DNA of 13,568 nt from CAYYED01 sp964470785. Lineage in GTDB: Bacteria; Patescibacteriota; Minisyncoccia; Minisyncoccales; PEYH01. Made by a program: the position numbers and the translations under genes. The notes under the pieces are model-generated. The model was not told the origin of the DNA. It worked only from the letters and a program-made list of their open reading frames with translations, and did not search any database. The stretch spans positions 1-13,568 of the forward strand of contig CAYYED010000043.1 of the NCBI GenBank assembly GCA_964470785.1, read 5' to 3'. How positions within the stretch are numbered: the first letter of the stretch is position 1; every line of letters begins with the position of its first letter. Below, in pieces: positions 1 through 5,465 of this stretch.

Positions 1-110
1 TTACTGTTCGAGTCCTTCGACAAGCTCGAAGAATAAATGTTACTGTTCGAGCTTGTCGAGAACTACAACCCCCGCAGCATCGGCATCAAAGCAACGGGGA
101 CAGCAATGTC
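1..110. repeat. Dispersed palindromic repeat cluster at left edge
   Basis: This region lies downstream of the alpha-CTD frame. Positions 20-52 are an exact reverse complement of the 33-bp unit found three times at 7608-7777. The stretch 56-103 (GAACTACAAC, then CGGCATC and AAGCAACGG) resembles the reverse complement of about 7530-7580. The core is the palindrome-like TTCGAGCTTGTCGAA. No gene is visible from 1 to 161, and rplQ, which normally follows rpoA, is not seen here. Confidence 0.7.
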
Positions 111-161
111 GGCACTCTTTAACACACAGAAACGTGTCAATCACATTACTTCTTTTAGAAA

Positions 162-386
162 CTATTTTAACATCAACCCCAACTTTTTAAGGGCTTTTTT
201 GATTTCTTTTAGTCCTTTTGGCCCCATACCCTCAATGTTTAAAATGTCTTCTTCTTTCTTTTGTAAAAGTCCGGCCACGGTTTTAATGTGCGCTCCGGAA
301 AGAGCTTTAGACGTTCTTAAAGAAAACCCTATCTCATCAATGGTTTTTTTATTGTCTGCTTTTTGTTCCTTGCGCTTTTTAACCAT
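162..386 (-). CDS. rpoA: RNA polymerase alpha subunit C-terminal domain, split from rpoA by an in-frame TGA
   Basis: This frame encodes the alpha-CTD, the helix-hairpin-helix domain that contacts UP elements and activators. Recognisable parts are IDEIGFSLRTSKAL, then a helix leading to DILNIEGMGPKGLKEIKKAL and a C-terminal LGLMLK; the fold resembles residues 250-329 of the E. coli subunit. The frame is open from directly after the TGA at 465-467 (100 codons), starting with a Lys/Asp/Glu/Ser-rich linker. It is in the same phase as the upstream N-terminal domain. The start given is the first ATG (386), which has no Shine-Dalgarno. A better initiation site may be CTG at 449-447, five bases after AAAGGAG (461-455). 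The first ATG after that motif (453-451) is out of frame and closes after seven codons. Whether the domain is made separately, by readthrough, or not at all cannot be told from sequence. Domain identity is near certain; the start is not. Confidence 0.85.
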   Translation of the reverse strand: MVKKRKEQKADNKKTIDEIGFSLRTSKALSGAHIKTVAGLLQKKEEDILNIEGMGPKGLKEIKKALKKLGLMLK

Positions 387-454
387 TTTTTTATCGTCTG
401 ATTCTGTCTTGTCAGATTTTCTGTCTTTTTTAGACGGTTCTTTTTTCAGCCATT

Positions 455-461
455 CTCCTTT
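455..461 (-). promoter_or_regulatory. Shine-Dalgarno motif just after the rpoA TGA
   Basis: AAAGGAG reads on the minus strand four to ten bases past the TGA. Most genes in this window lack such a motif. It sits five bases before an in-frame CTG (449-447) and one base before an out-of-frame ATG (453-451). It could support reinitiation of the alpha-CTD frame, or be chance in a purine-rich linker. Confidence 0.45.
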
Positions 462-464
462 GTC

Positions 465-1136
465 TCAAATAAGCAAAGAAAAATGTTCAATAAGAATTTC
501 TACTGCTTGTATAAACGCCTCTTCCGGAGAAACGGTTCCGTCTGTTGTTATTTCCAGCGATAATCTATCAAAATCGGTTCTCTCCCCCACCCTCATATCT
601 TCTACTCGAAAACTAACTTTTTGTACAGGGGTATATATTGCATCCAAGCTAATTTGCCCAATCTCAAGCTTTTCTTTTTCTCTCATTTCACACGGCTCAT
701 AGCCAATTCCTTTCTGTACAGTAATTTCTATTTCTATTTCTGCTTTTTTGTCAGTCAAAGTGGCAATATGCAGGTCTTTATTGACTATTTCCAATTGTGT
801 CGGGAGCTTAAAATCAATGCCTTTAACCTCTTTCTCTCCTTGAACTTTTAAGAAGGATTGCTGGGGCTCGTCAGAATGCATTTTGAACCTTAAGTTTTTT
901 AAATTAAGGCAGATATTAATAACATCTTCCATTACTCCCGGGATGGTGGTAAATTCATGCTGTGCTCCTTTGATTTTTACATGGGTAATAGCCGCTCCGG
1001 GTAAAGAAGAAAGCAGAACCCTTCTAAGGGAATTGCCCAAAGTAATGCCGTAGCCGGGATAAAGCCCCTCTATAACAAAAGCGGCTTCGCTATCGCTTTT
1101 TTTATTTATTTTAGGAAGTTGAGGTAAAGGAATCAT
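465..1136 (-). CDS. rpoA: DNA-directed RNA polymerase subunit alpha, N-terminal domain
   Basis: The alpha subunit dimerises to nucleate RNA polymerase assembly and binds beta and beta'. This 223-residue product holds a full N-terminal domain: FVIEGLYPGYG at about 20-30, the dimerisation helix TLGNSLRRVLLSS at 32-44, and the closing dimer-interface region with YTPVQKVSFRVED (168-180) and TDFDRLSLEITTDGT. It stops at a TGA (467-465) right after EILIEHFSLLI, the end of the domain. The alpha-CTD follows in the same frame, and the two together would span 324 codons, close to the 329 of E. coli alpha. I chose ATG 1136 (MIPLPQ) over ATG 1151, because the longer start lies within the arm of an upstream inverted repeat. 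There is no Shine-Dalgarno. The gene follows rpsD as in the canonical alpha operon. TGA is a true stop elsewhere in the window, so a recoded genome is unlikely. Confidence 0.95.
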   Translation of the reverse strand: MIPLPQLPKINKKSDSEAAFVIEGLYPGYGITLGNSLRRVLLSSLPGAAITHVKIKGAQHEFTTIPGVMEDVINICLNLKNLRFKMHSDEPQQSFLKVQGEKEVKGIDFKLPTQLEIVNKDLHIATLTDKKAEIEIEITVQKGIGYEPCEMREKEKLEIGQISLDAIYTPVQKVSFRVEDMRVGERTDFDRLSLEITTDGTVSPEEAFIQAVEILIEHFSLLI

Positions 1137-1150
1137 ATTTTTATGTAACA

Positions 1151-1242
1151 TAATGCGAAAAATGCGAAATCTATGCGAAAAATGTGAACGATATTTTTAA
1201 TTTTTTCGCGGTTTTCGCATACTGTTTCGTAGTTTCGCATTA
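1151..1242. repeat. Inverted array of ATGCGAAA/TTTCGCAT motifs between rpsD and rpoA
   Basis: The left arm carries ATGCGAAA at 1153-1160, 1162-1169 and 1173-1180 plus ATGTGAAC at 1182-1189. The right arm carries TTTTCGCAT at 1212-1220 and TTTCGCAT at 1233-1240, with partial copies between. The outermost ten bases, TAATGCGAAA and TTTCGCATTA, are perfectly complementary. The rpsD-rpoA mRNA could form a long imperfect hairpin ending about 15 bases before the rpoA start. No T-run follows on the minus strand, so a simple terminator is not supported. Confidence 0.75.
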
Positions 1243-1249
1243 TACTTAA

Positions 1250-1897
1250 TTATCTTGAATAAAACTCAAAGATAGAGGAAATTTCCGCAGGAGGAGCAAT
1301 TTCTTCTAAAGTCGGCGAGTTGATAATTTCTCCTTCTAATTTTTCTTTGTCTACTTTAAGCCAAGCAGGCGGCTGGTATTTTTTTAAAGAAATTTTTAAA
1401 GCGGTAAAATGCTCATTCTTTATAGAATTCGATCTGACAATTATCTTATCTCCTTTTTTAGTTAAGGCACTGGGTATATCTATTGGCTTTCCATTAAGAA
1501 AAAAATGTCCATGATTTACTAATTGTCTTGCTTGTTTCCGGCTTGGGGCAAATCCCATTCTATAAACCACATTATCCAGCCGACTCTCTAATATCCTGGC
1601 AAATGCCTCTGACGGATTCTCCTCCTGATTAGAATCCTTACTGTGCGCTTTACTTAAAATTTCCCGAGCATAACCAAAAAACTGCTTTTCGCTTAACCCG
1701 TACCAGTTTTTCAGTTTCTGTTTTTCTCTTAATTCTTTACTGTATTCTGAAAAAGAGCCCCTCTTTCTCTTTCCGGAACTCCCGGGAGCATATGGTTTTT
1801 TAACCATAGCACACTTAGGAGAAAAACACCTATCCCCTTTAAGAAAAAGTTTTCTACCTACCCGTCTGCAAATTTTACATTGTGGATCTTGTGGCAT
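1250..1897 (-). CDS. rpsD: 30S ribosomal protein S4
   Basis: S4 is a primary 16S rRNA-binding protein that starts assembly of the small-subunit body. The 215-residue product has a zinc-knuckle N-terminus with Cys7, Cys10, Cys24 and Cys29 (C-x2-C-x13-C-x4-C), the C+ form known from Thermus and others. This is followed by the KNWYGLSEKQF segment and the S4 RNA-binding domain (ILESRLDNVVYRMGFAPSRKQARQLVNHGHF, cited here in two parts: ILESRLDNVVYRMGF and APSRKQARQLVNHGHF). I chose ATG 1897 (MPQDPQCKIC) over a TTG six codons upstream, because S4 proteins begin close to the first Cys pair. In enterobacteria S4 also represses the alpha operon by binding the rpsM leader; nothing here shows whether that applies. 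The gene lies between rpsK and rpoA, the canonical order. Confidence 0.96.
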   Translation of the reverse strand: MPQDPQCKICRRVGRKLFLKGDRCFSPKCAMVKKPYAPGSSGKRKRGSFSEYSKELREKQKLKNWYGLSEKQFFGYAREILSKAHSKDSNQEENPSEAFARILESRLDNVVYRMGFAPSRKQARQLVNHGHFFLNGKPIDIPSALTKKGDKIIVRSNSIKNEHFTALKISLKKYQPPAWLKVDKEKLEGEIINSPTLEEIAPPAEISSIFEFYSR

Positions 1898-1978
1898 AAA
1901 TGAAATAATTTTCAATTAAAAATTTAAAAATTAAGAAATTAATTGAAAATTGTAAATTAGTAAATTGAAAATTAGTTT

Positions 1979-2434
1979 TTACACTCTCCTTGGTTTACGG
2001 GGACGGCATCCGTTATGAGGCACCGGCGTTACGTCTTCTATGGAAATAATGTTCACTTTTTTTGCCGCCAATGCCCTAACTGCCGACTCTCTCCCTCCTC
2101 CAATACCTTTTATTTTTATTTTTACTTTACCTATTTTCAAATTATGGATACTTTGGGCAATTGTCTCTGCCACCCGATTAGCAGCGTAAGGAGTGCCTTT
2201 TTTTGTTCCCTTAAAACCAATTTTCCCTGCGCTTGACCAAGCTAAAACATTCCCCTCCTCATCGGTAAGAGTTAGCGTGGTGTTGTTATACGAAGAAAAA
2301 ACATAAAGCCAGGCATAAGAAATCCCTTTTTTATCCGTCGTGGCAAGCGCGCTTTTCTGAATCTTTGTTTCCACTGCCTCGGTTTCCTTTAACAACTCTT
2401 CTTCAGTTTTTTTAATAACTTTTTTCTTTCCCAT
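1979..2434 (-). CDS. rpsK: 30S ribosomal protein S11
   Basis: S11 lies on the platform of the 30S subunit near the mRNA exit. The 151-residue protein has the family core: GISYAWLYVFSSYNNTTLTLTD (starting near residue 37), then SSAGKIGFKGTKKGTPYAA, then GIGGGRESAVRALAAKKVNI, and the basic tail HNGCRPRKPRRV. It is longer than typical S11 (about 130 residues) because of a Lys/Glu-rich N-terminal extension of about 25-30 residues. The ATG at 2434 has no Shine-Dalgarno. The 310 bases separating it from rpsM are filled with inverted and direct repeats, much more than the usual spacing within this operon. A short AT-rich gap separates it from rpsD. Confidence 0.97.
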   Translation of the reverse strand: MGKKKVIKKTEEELLKETEAVETKIQKSALATTDKKGISYAWLYVFSSYNNTTLTLTDEEGNVLAWSSAGKIGFKGTKKGTPYAANRVAETIAQSIHNLKIGKVKIKIKGIGGGRESAVRALAAKKVNIISIEDVTPVPHNGCRPRKPRRV

Positions 2435-2744
2435 GTTAGAAATTGTTAGTAAGTCCGCCTTTTGGCGGACGAGCGTTACAAGTTCTTACACCTCGTATAA
2501 ATTTTGCCTAATTTTGCAAAATAACGCTCGTAAATAAGATAATTGTTTTTTACTCTTGCCGCACCCGGGACCGAATAGGCCTTTCCTATGGAGAGGGCGC
2601 GGCAGTGAAGATGTTTGCAAAATTTATGCGGGGTAAGTCATTGCTGCTCGCGCTTCGCTTATTATTCTAAAGCAAAATTGGGGCGGGGTAAAGAATTTCT
2701 ACTGCTCGGGCTTCATTAAAACTCGCCCTCGCGGAAAAATTCTT
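2435..2744. repeat. Repeat-filled rpsM-rpsK spacer with nested inverted repeats
   Basis: There is no gene here. From low to high coordinate it holds: a GTCCGCC-TTTT-GGCGGAC hairpin (2453-2470); a 17-bp inverted repeat with two mismatches (2491-2507 and 2617-2633); a compact double hairpin between those arms (2557-2604); and two diverged direct copies of a unit of about 47 bp beginning GCAAAATT (2617-2663 and 2673-2719). The arrangement looks like a small non-autonomous mobile or repeat element, but no target-site duplication is obvious. Confidence 0.7.
2557..2604 (-). other. Candidate structured RNA element (double hairpin)
   Basis: Read on the minus strand, TGCCGCGCCC pairs with GGGTGCGGCA to give ten pairs including one G-U. 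Inside it, ATAGG pairs with CCTAT around AAAGG. The single imperfect pair is G-U on the minus strand but A-C on the plus strand, so the fold favours RNA transcribed with the ribosomal operon. It matches no riboswitch or leader that I recognise and is not a tRNA. Confidence 0.45.
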
Positions 2745-3134
2745 TTACTTCGGCGCAGGTGGCGCCTTTTTTCCAGAGCTGACGGTTTTTCTGACATTGC
2801 CTCGAGCAGTCCTTGAATTCACTCTTGTCGTCTGCCCTCTTACCGGAAGACCTTTCTTGTGCCTCATTCCCCTCCAACACCCAATATCCTGCAATCTCTT
2901 AATAGCCATCATTTTCTCCCTACGAGCATCTCCTTCTACTTTATATTTTTTAGAAATAAAATCCTGGATTTTTTTTATTTCTTCAGCAGTAACTTCTTCT
3001 ATCTTTTTGTTTAAATCTATTCCCGTATTTTGTAAAATTTCTTTACTTAAAGAACGGCCTATTCCGTGGATATAGGTTAAAGCGATAAAAATTGATTTTT
3101 TAGGGGGTAAATTAACCCCAGAAATTCTCGCCAT
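2745..3134 (-). CDS. rpsM: 30S ribosomal protein S13
   Basis: S13 is in the 30S head and contacts the P-site tRNA and the intersubunit bridge to the 50S. The 129-residue product shows the family from end to end: MARISGVNLPPKKSI, the helix-hairpin-helix ALTYIHGIGRSLSKEIL, then GCWRGMRHKKGLPVRGQTT and RVNSRTARG close to the C-terminus, with a basic Ala/Pro-rich tail. The length is normal. The ATG at 3134 follows no recognisable Shine-Dalgarno. rpmJ lies upstream across a 182-base gap carrying palindromes, and rpsK lies downstream across another repeat-rich gap. Confidence 0.97.
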   Translation of the reverse strand: MARISGVNLPPKKSIFIALTYIHGIGRSLSKEILQNTGIDLNKKIEEVTAEEIKKIQDFISKKYKVEGDARREKMMAIKRLQDIGCWRGMRHKKGLPVRGQTTRVNSRTARGNVRKTVSSGKKAPPAPK

Positions 3135-3159
3135 AATTAATTTTGACTTTTAACTTTTG

Positions 3160-3187
3160 CCTAGCCCGCTGACTGCGGTCGGCATGG
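3160..3187. repeat. CCTAGCCCGCTGAC repeat, copy 1
   Basis: This reads CCTAGCCCGCTGACTGCGG followed by TCGGCATGG. Related copies are at 5663-5692, 9496-9525 and 9526-9561, each preceded by a T-rich run and TTGCC or similar. The sequence can fold through GAC/GTC and CCG/CGG. It is a dispersed intergenic repeat, here between rpmJ and rpsM. Confidence 0.65.
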
Positions 3188-3208
3188 AACCATTGATATT
3201 ACCGTCAC

Positions 3209-3237
3209 TGTCATTAGTCACTAGTGGCTATATGACA
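3209..3237. repeat. 29-base near-perfect palindrome between rpmJ and rpsM
   Basis: TGTCAT (3209-3214) and ATGACA (3232-3237) flank TAGTCACTAGTGGCTA (3215-3230), itself a palindrome around CACTAGTG with one mismatched pair. One unpaired base separates the right outer arm. It could be an operator-like site or an RNA hairpin; nothing in the sequence decides between these. Confidence 0.6.
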
Positions 3238-3257
3238 AATACCCCATCCCCCTCCTT

Positions 3258-3286
3258 CCTCCCCCTTCCCTTGGGGAAGGGGGAGG
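3258..3286. repeat. Perfect 13-bp GC-rich hairpin
   Basis: CCTCCCCCTTCCC (3258-3270) and GGGAAGGGGGAGG (3274-3286) are perfectly complementary around a three-base loop. It lies between rpmJ and rpsM. Neither strand has a T-run directly after it, so it is better described as a repeat hairpin than an intrinsic terminator. It would be a very stable structure inside a ribosomal-protein transcript. Confidence 0.75.
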
Positions 3287-3316
3287 ATAAAGGTGGAAAA
3301 AGGGGCTTAGTCATCC

Positions 3317-3433
3317 TTACTTCCCTTGTCTTTGTTTGTGTTTAGGATTTTTACAAATAACAAAAACGCGCCCTTTCCGGCGGACTATTTTACAGTCTTT
3401 ACAAATTTTTTTAACCGATGCTCTTACTTTCAT
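3317..3433 (-). CDS. rpmJ: 50S ribosomal protein L36
   Basis: L36 is a tiny zinc-ribbon protein of the large subunit. The 38-residue product reads [14 protein letters not shown], then [20 protein letters not shown], then RQGK, which matches the family over its full length. Zinc ligands are Cys11, Cys14, Cys27 and His32, so this is the zinc-binding (C+) form. The ATG is at 3433 and the TAA at 3317-3319. It starts five bases after the infA stop, so the two are surely cotranscribed and perhaps translationally coupled. There is no Shine-Dalgarno. The infA-rpmJ-rpsM order is canonical. Confidence 0.97.
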   Translation of the reverse strand: MKVRASVKKICKDCKIVRRKGRVFVICKNPKHKQRQGK

Positions 3434-3438
3434 AATTA

Positions 3439-3660
3439 TTACTTTTTTCTATAAACTATTCTTCCCCTGTCATCGTCTAAAGAAGCCATTTCTATTGTTA
3501 CTTTATCTCCGGGTAAAACCTTAATTCTATACATTCTTAGCTTGCCTGCCAAATGAGCTAATATTTCTTTTCCGCTATCTATCTTAACCCGAAAATGGGC
3601 GCTTGGCAAGGCCTCTTCAACTATTCCGTCTATTTTTTGAGTGTTTTTTTTGGGACTCAT
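3439..3660 (-). CDS. infA: Translation initiation factor IF-1
   Basis: IF-1 binds the ribosomal A site during initiation. The 73-residue product is a single OB-fold (S1-like) domain: [20 protein letters not shown], then [20 protein letters not shown], then PGDKVTIEM and [11 protein letters not shown]. Its length is normal. I chose ATG 3660 over an in-frame GTG at 3678, because the GTG would lie inside the -10 region of the promoter at 3669-3697. That promoter predicts a transcript starting one or two bases before the ATG, that is nearly leaderless, which fits the missing Shine-Dalgarno. This gene begins the resumed canonical order after the inserted block. Confidence 0.96.
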   Translation of the reverse strand: MSPKKNTQKIDGIVEEALPSAHFRVKIDSGKEILAHLAGKLRMYRIKVLPGDKVTIEMASLDDDRGRIVYRKK

Positions 3661-3668
3661 TTTTAATA

Positions 3669-3697
3669 AAAATAACACTATTCTGTTTTTTCGTCAA
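3669..3697 (-). promoter_or_regulatory. Predicted sigma70-type promoter for infA-rpmJ
   Basis: The -35 element is TTGACG (3697-3692), the spacer is 17 bases, and the -10 is TATTTT (3674-3669) with an upstream TG (extended -10, TGTTATTTT). The expected start is near 3662, directly before the infA ATG at 3660. This would let the ribosomal cluster be transcribed independently of the upstream genes. Confidence 0.55.
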
Positions 3698-3720
3698 CAG
3701 ATAGAAAAAATTTGTTCAAA

Positions 3721-5019
3721 TTATTCAAATATTAGCTTTAATTCAATGTTCTCGGAGTCAGAAGGCATCCTTCTTGACCAAAAAGGCCTAAAAATTATTT
3801 GAGGCGTTTTTGTCATTTCCGGAAAAACCTCCCACGCATATCTTACTGCCTCACTCCTAACCCTGCTTTTTATCACCTCTTTTAAGGCATACTCGTCTGT
3901 TTTGGTGTAAATTTTTCCGTTAATCTGTGTTTCATATAAAAAACCGCTCATAGTGCTTTTAAAAAGATTAACCGCTAAAGAACTCTCTACTAAATCCCTT
4001 GTTCCCGGAATGTTCAACCGAATATATGCCGCAACAAATTCCATTAAATGAAGTTTTTCTATTTTTAATGCCTTAATTTTCAATCTATTTGCATAAATAA
4101 AGGTTTCTTTCTCCTGTCCTGCCACGGCATTTACCGGTCCGGATTCTATTACTTCCATTTCAATGCTTTCATCTAATATTCTAAAATCTTTACCCACTTT
4201 TTCTTCAAGGACCGTCTTGGCTTTTTCCTGAGAAATTTTCAACAACTGTTCTTCGGCAGAAGATAATCCTTCTTCGGTAACTTTTTTAATTTCTTGTATT
4301 CTTCCTCCCTTCATTTTTTCAGATGATTTTCCGTAAACATTATAATAAAGCTGGGGAGGAGAAAAATTTCTTAATCCGGGCACAGAAAAAGTGGTTGGTT
4401 CAATATTATAGCCATCTCCTGCTTCACTGGCAACAACTTGTACGTCTATGTGGCCGCCTGCAGGAATAGTTATCCCTTTTTGAATATGAAACTGTTTTGC
4501 CGGCTCTGTGGCCGAAAGAAACCTTGTTCCCTCAATTAAAGTTACATTATAACTATGCTTGTTAAAAACTTTAATTGTTCCAATAGCCTTGTCTTCAACT
4601 TTTACCGTAGAAGCCGGAAACTCTTGCTTAAAAACTTCTTCTATTTCCACCGGAACAGCCGGTATTTTTATTTCCGACAAATCGCTTCCTGCTAAGTTCC
4701 AATTTTCATTTGAGGCAGAAAACTCAACTTTAGTATTAAAGCTTACCTCATTTGTTTGGGGCCAAATTAACACCTCTGCTTCTTGGGCAGAAGAAAACAG
4801 CCAAAAAATGCCTAAAACAAATAAAAAACACAAAACTGCTAAGCCAATTTTTATTTTGGAAAATTTCCAATTTAAACCTTTTAATAAAGCAATATCTTTC
4901 CAAATTTGTCTTTTCCGAGTTTGTTTTTTTTGAGTTTGTTTGGACTTATCAGATAAATAAGAAAAATGTTCTTGTTTTTTCTTGGGCGGAATAATATCGT
5001 AAATTTTTAATTTAGGCAT
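3721..5019 (-). CDS. Membrane-anchored baseplate-J-like protein of unknown function
   Basis: The 432-residue product has a basic cytoplasmic N-terminus (about 1-55, Lys/Gln/Arg-rich) and one membrane segment at about 57-76 (IGLAVLCFLFVLGIFWLF). The rest is a large extracytoplasmic region. Residues 145-217 carry a beta-rich motif seen in phage baseplate-J-like proteins: AIGTIKVFNKHS, EGTRFLSATEPAKQFHI, IPAGGHIDVQVVASEAGDG and YNIEPTTFSVPGL. A charged, probably helical stretch follows at about 232-275. In CPR genomes similar single-pass proteins are usually left hypothetical or annotated as baseplate J-like; the role is unknown, possibly in cell-envelope structure. The ATG at 5019 has a promoter just upstream and no Shine-Dalgarno. 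infA follows 60 bases downstream. Topology is fairly sure; family is moderate; function unknown. Confidence 0.8.
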   Translation of the reverse strand: MPKLKIYDIIPPKKKQEHFSYLSDKSKQTQKKQTRKRQIWKDIALLKGLNWKFSKIKIGLAVLCFLFVLGIFWLFSSAQEAEVLIWPQTNEVSFNTKVEFSASNENWNLAGSDLSEIKIPAVPVEIEEVFKQEFPASTVKVEDKAIGTIKVFNKHSYNVTLIEGTRFLSATEPAKQFHIQKGITIPAGGHIDVQVVASEAGDGYNIEPTTFSVPGLRNFSPPQLYYNVYGKSSEKMKGGRIQEIKKVTEEGLSSAEEQLLKISQEKAKTVLEEKVGKDFRILDESIEMEVIESGPVNAVAGQEKETFIYANRLKIKALKIEKLHLMEFVAAYIRLNIPGTRDLVESSLAVNLFKSTMSGFLYETQINGKIYTKTDEYALKEVIKSRVRSEAVRYAWEVFPEMTKTPQIIFRPFWSRRMPSDSENIELKLIFE

Positions 5020-5043
5020 ACAAAATTATTTAACAGTTATTAT

Positions 5044-5073
5044 ATTATAACCTTTTTTCTTCCGGTAATTCAA
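5044..5073 (-). promoter_or_regulatory. Predicted promoter for the baseplate-J-like gene
   Basis: A perfect -10 TATAAT (5049-5044) lies 18 bases after a -35 of TTGAAT (5073-5068). The start would fall near 5037, giving a leader of about 18 bases before the ATG at 5019. It lies directly downstream of a repeat-filled gap and probably restarts transcription after alaS. Confidence 0.6.
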
Positions 5074-5090
5074 GTTATTGTACTGGATGG

Positions 5091-5294
5091 CACATTGCCA
5101 ACACTTCACTCCTCGAAGATTTACCCGCCCGCCATCGCAAGCTCAGGCATTGCGGGCGGGCGCTGATCTGCGCAGATGTTTTATCAGCGTCTATCTGCGT
5201 GGGCTCGCAATATTGTTAACCTTTATTTAAGCAGTTTCTTTGGAGCGAGCCCCTTATCAGCGTTTATTTGCGTTAGCGTGGTGTTACCAATGTG
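5091..5294. repeat. Possible MITE-like element with 14-bp inverted ends
   Basis: CACATTGCCAACAC (5091-5104) and GTGTTACCAATGTG (5281-5294) are inverted with two mismatches. Between them are a 9-bp CCCGCCCGC/GCGGGCGGG hairpin (5124-5132 and 5152-5160), the palindrome ATCTGCGCAGAT (5166-5177), GGGCTCGC/GCGAGCCC (5201-5208 and 5245-5252), and a 20-base direct repeat with two mismatches (5181-5200 and 5254-5273). No coding capacity and no clear target duplication. Confidence 0.45.
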
Positions 5295-5465
5295 TTTCAT
5301 CTTTTGCAGTTATTGCCCATAAGCAGGGCGGAAGCGAAAAGCATATAGATTTAAGCACAAAACAACCAACAAACAACAACTGATAATAATTTAAAATTTC
5401 AAATTTCAAATTAGAAAACAATTTTTAAAAAAGCGAAAAATTAAAGTGCAAAATGACACAGCAGT

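Noticed and set aside
100..140. TTGACA at about 136-141 on the minus strand as a promoter for a following gene
   Set aside because: No fitting -10 at 16-18 bases and no gene follows before the window edge.
465..467. TGA recoded to Gly or Trp, as in some Patescibacteria and mycoplasmas
   Set aside because: TGA ends the full-length products of tpiA, galT and the YkuK-like gene, and long genes such as alaS contain no internal TGA. A genome-wide recoding is not supported.
37..702. Plus-strand frame of 221 codons
   Set aside because: It is the antisense shadow of the rpoA NTD and CTD frames and begins in the repeat at the left edge.
2557..2604. tRNA gene
   Set aside because: The stem resembles an acceptor but the 48-base span lacks D, anticodon and T arms and a CCA-type end.
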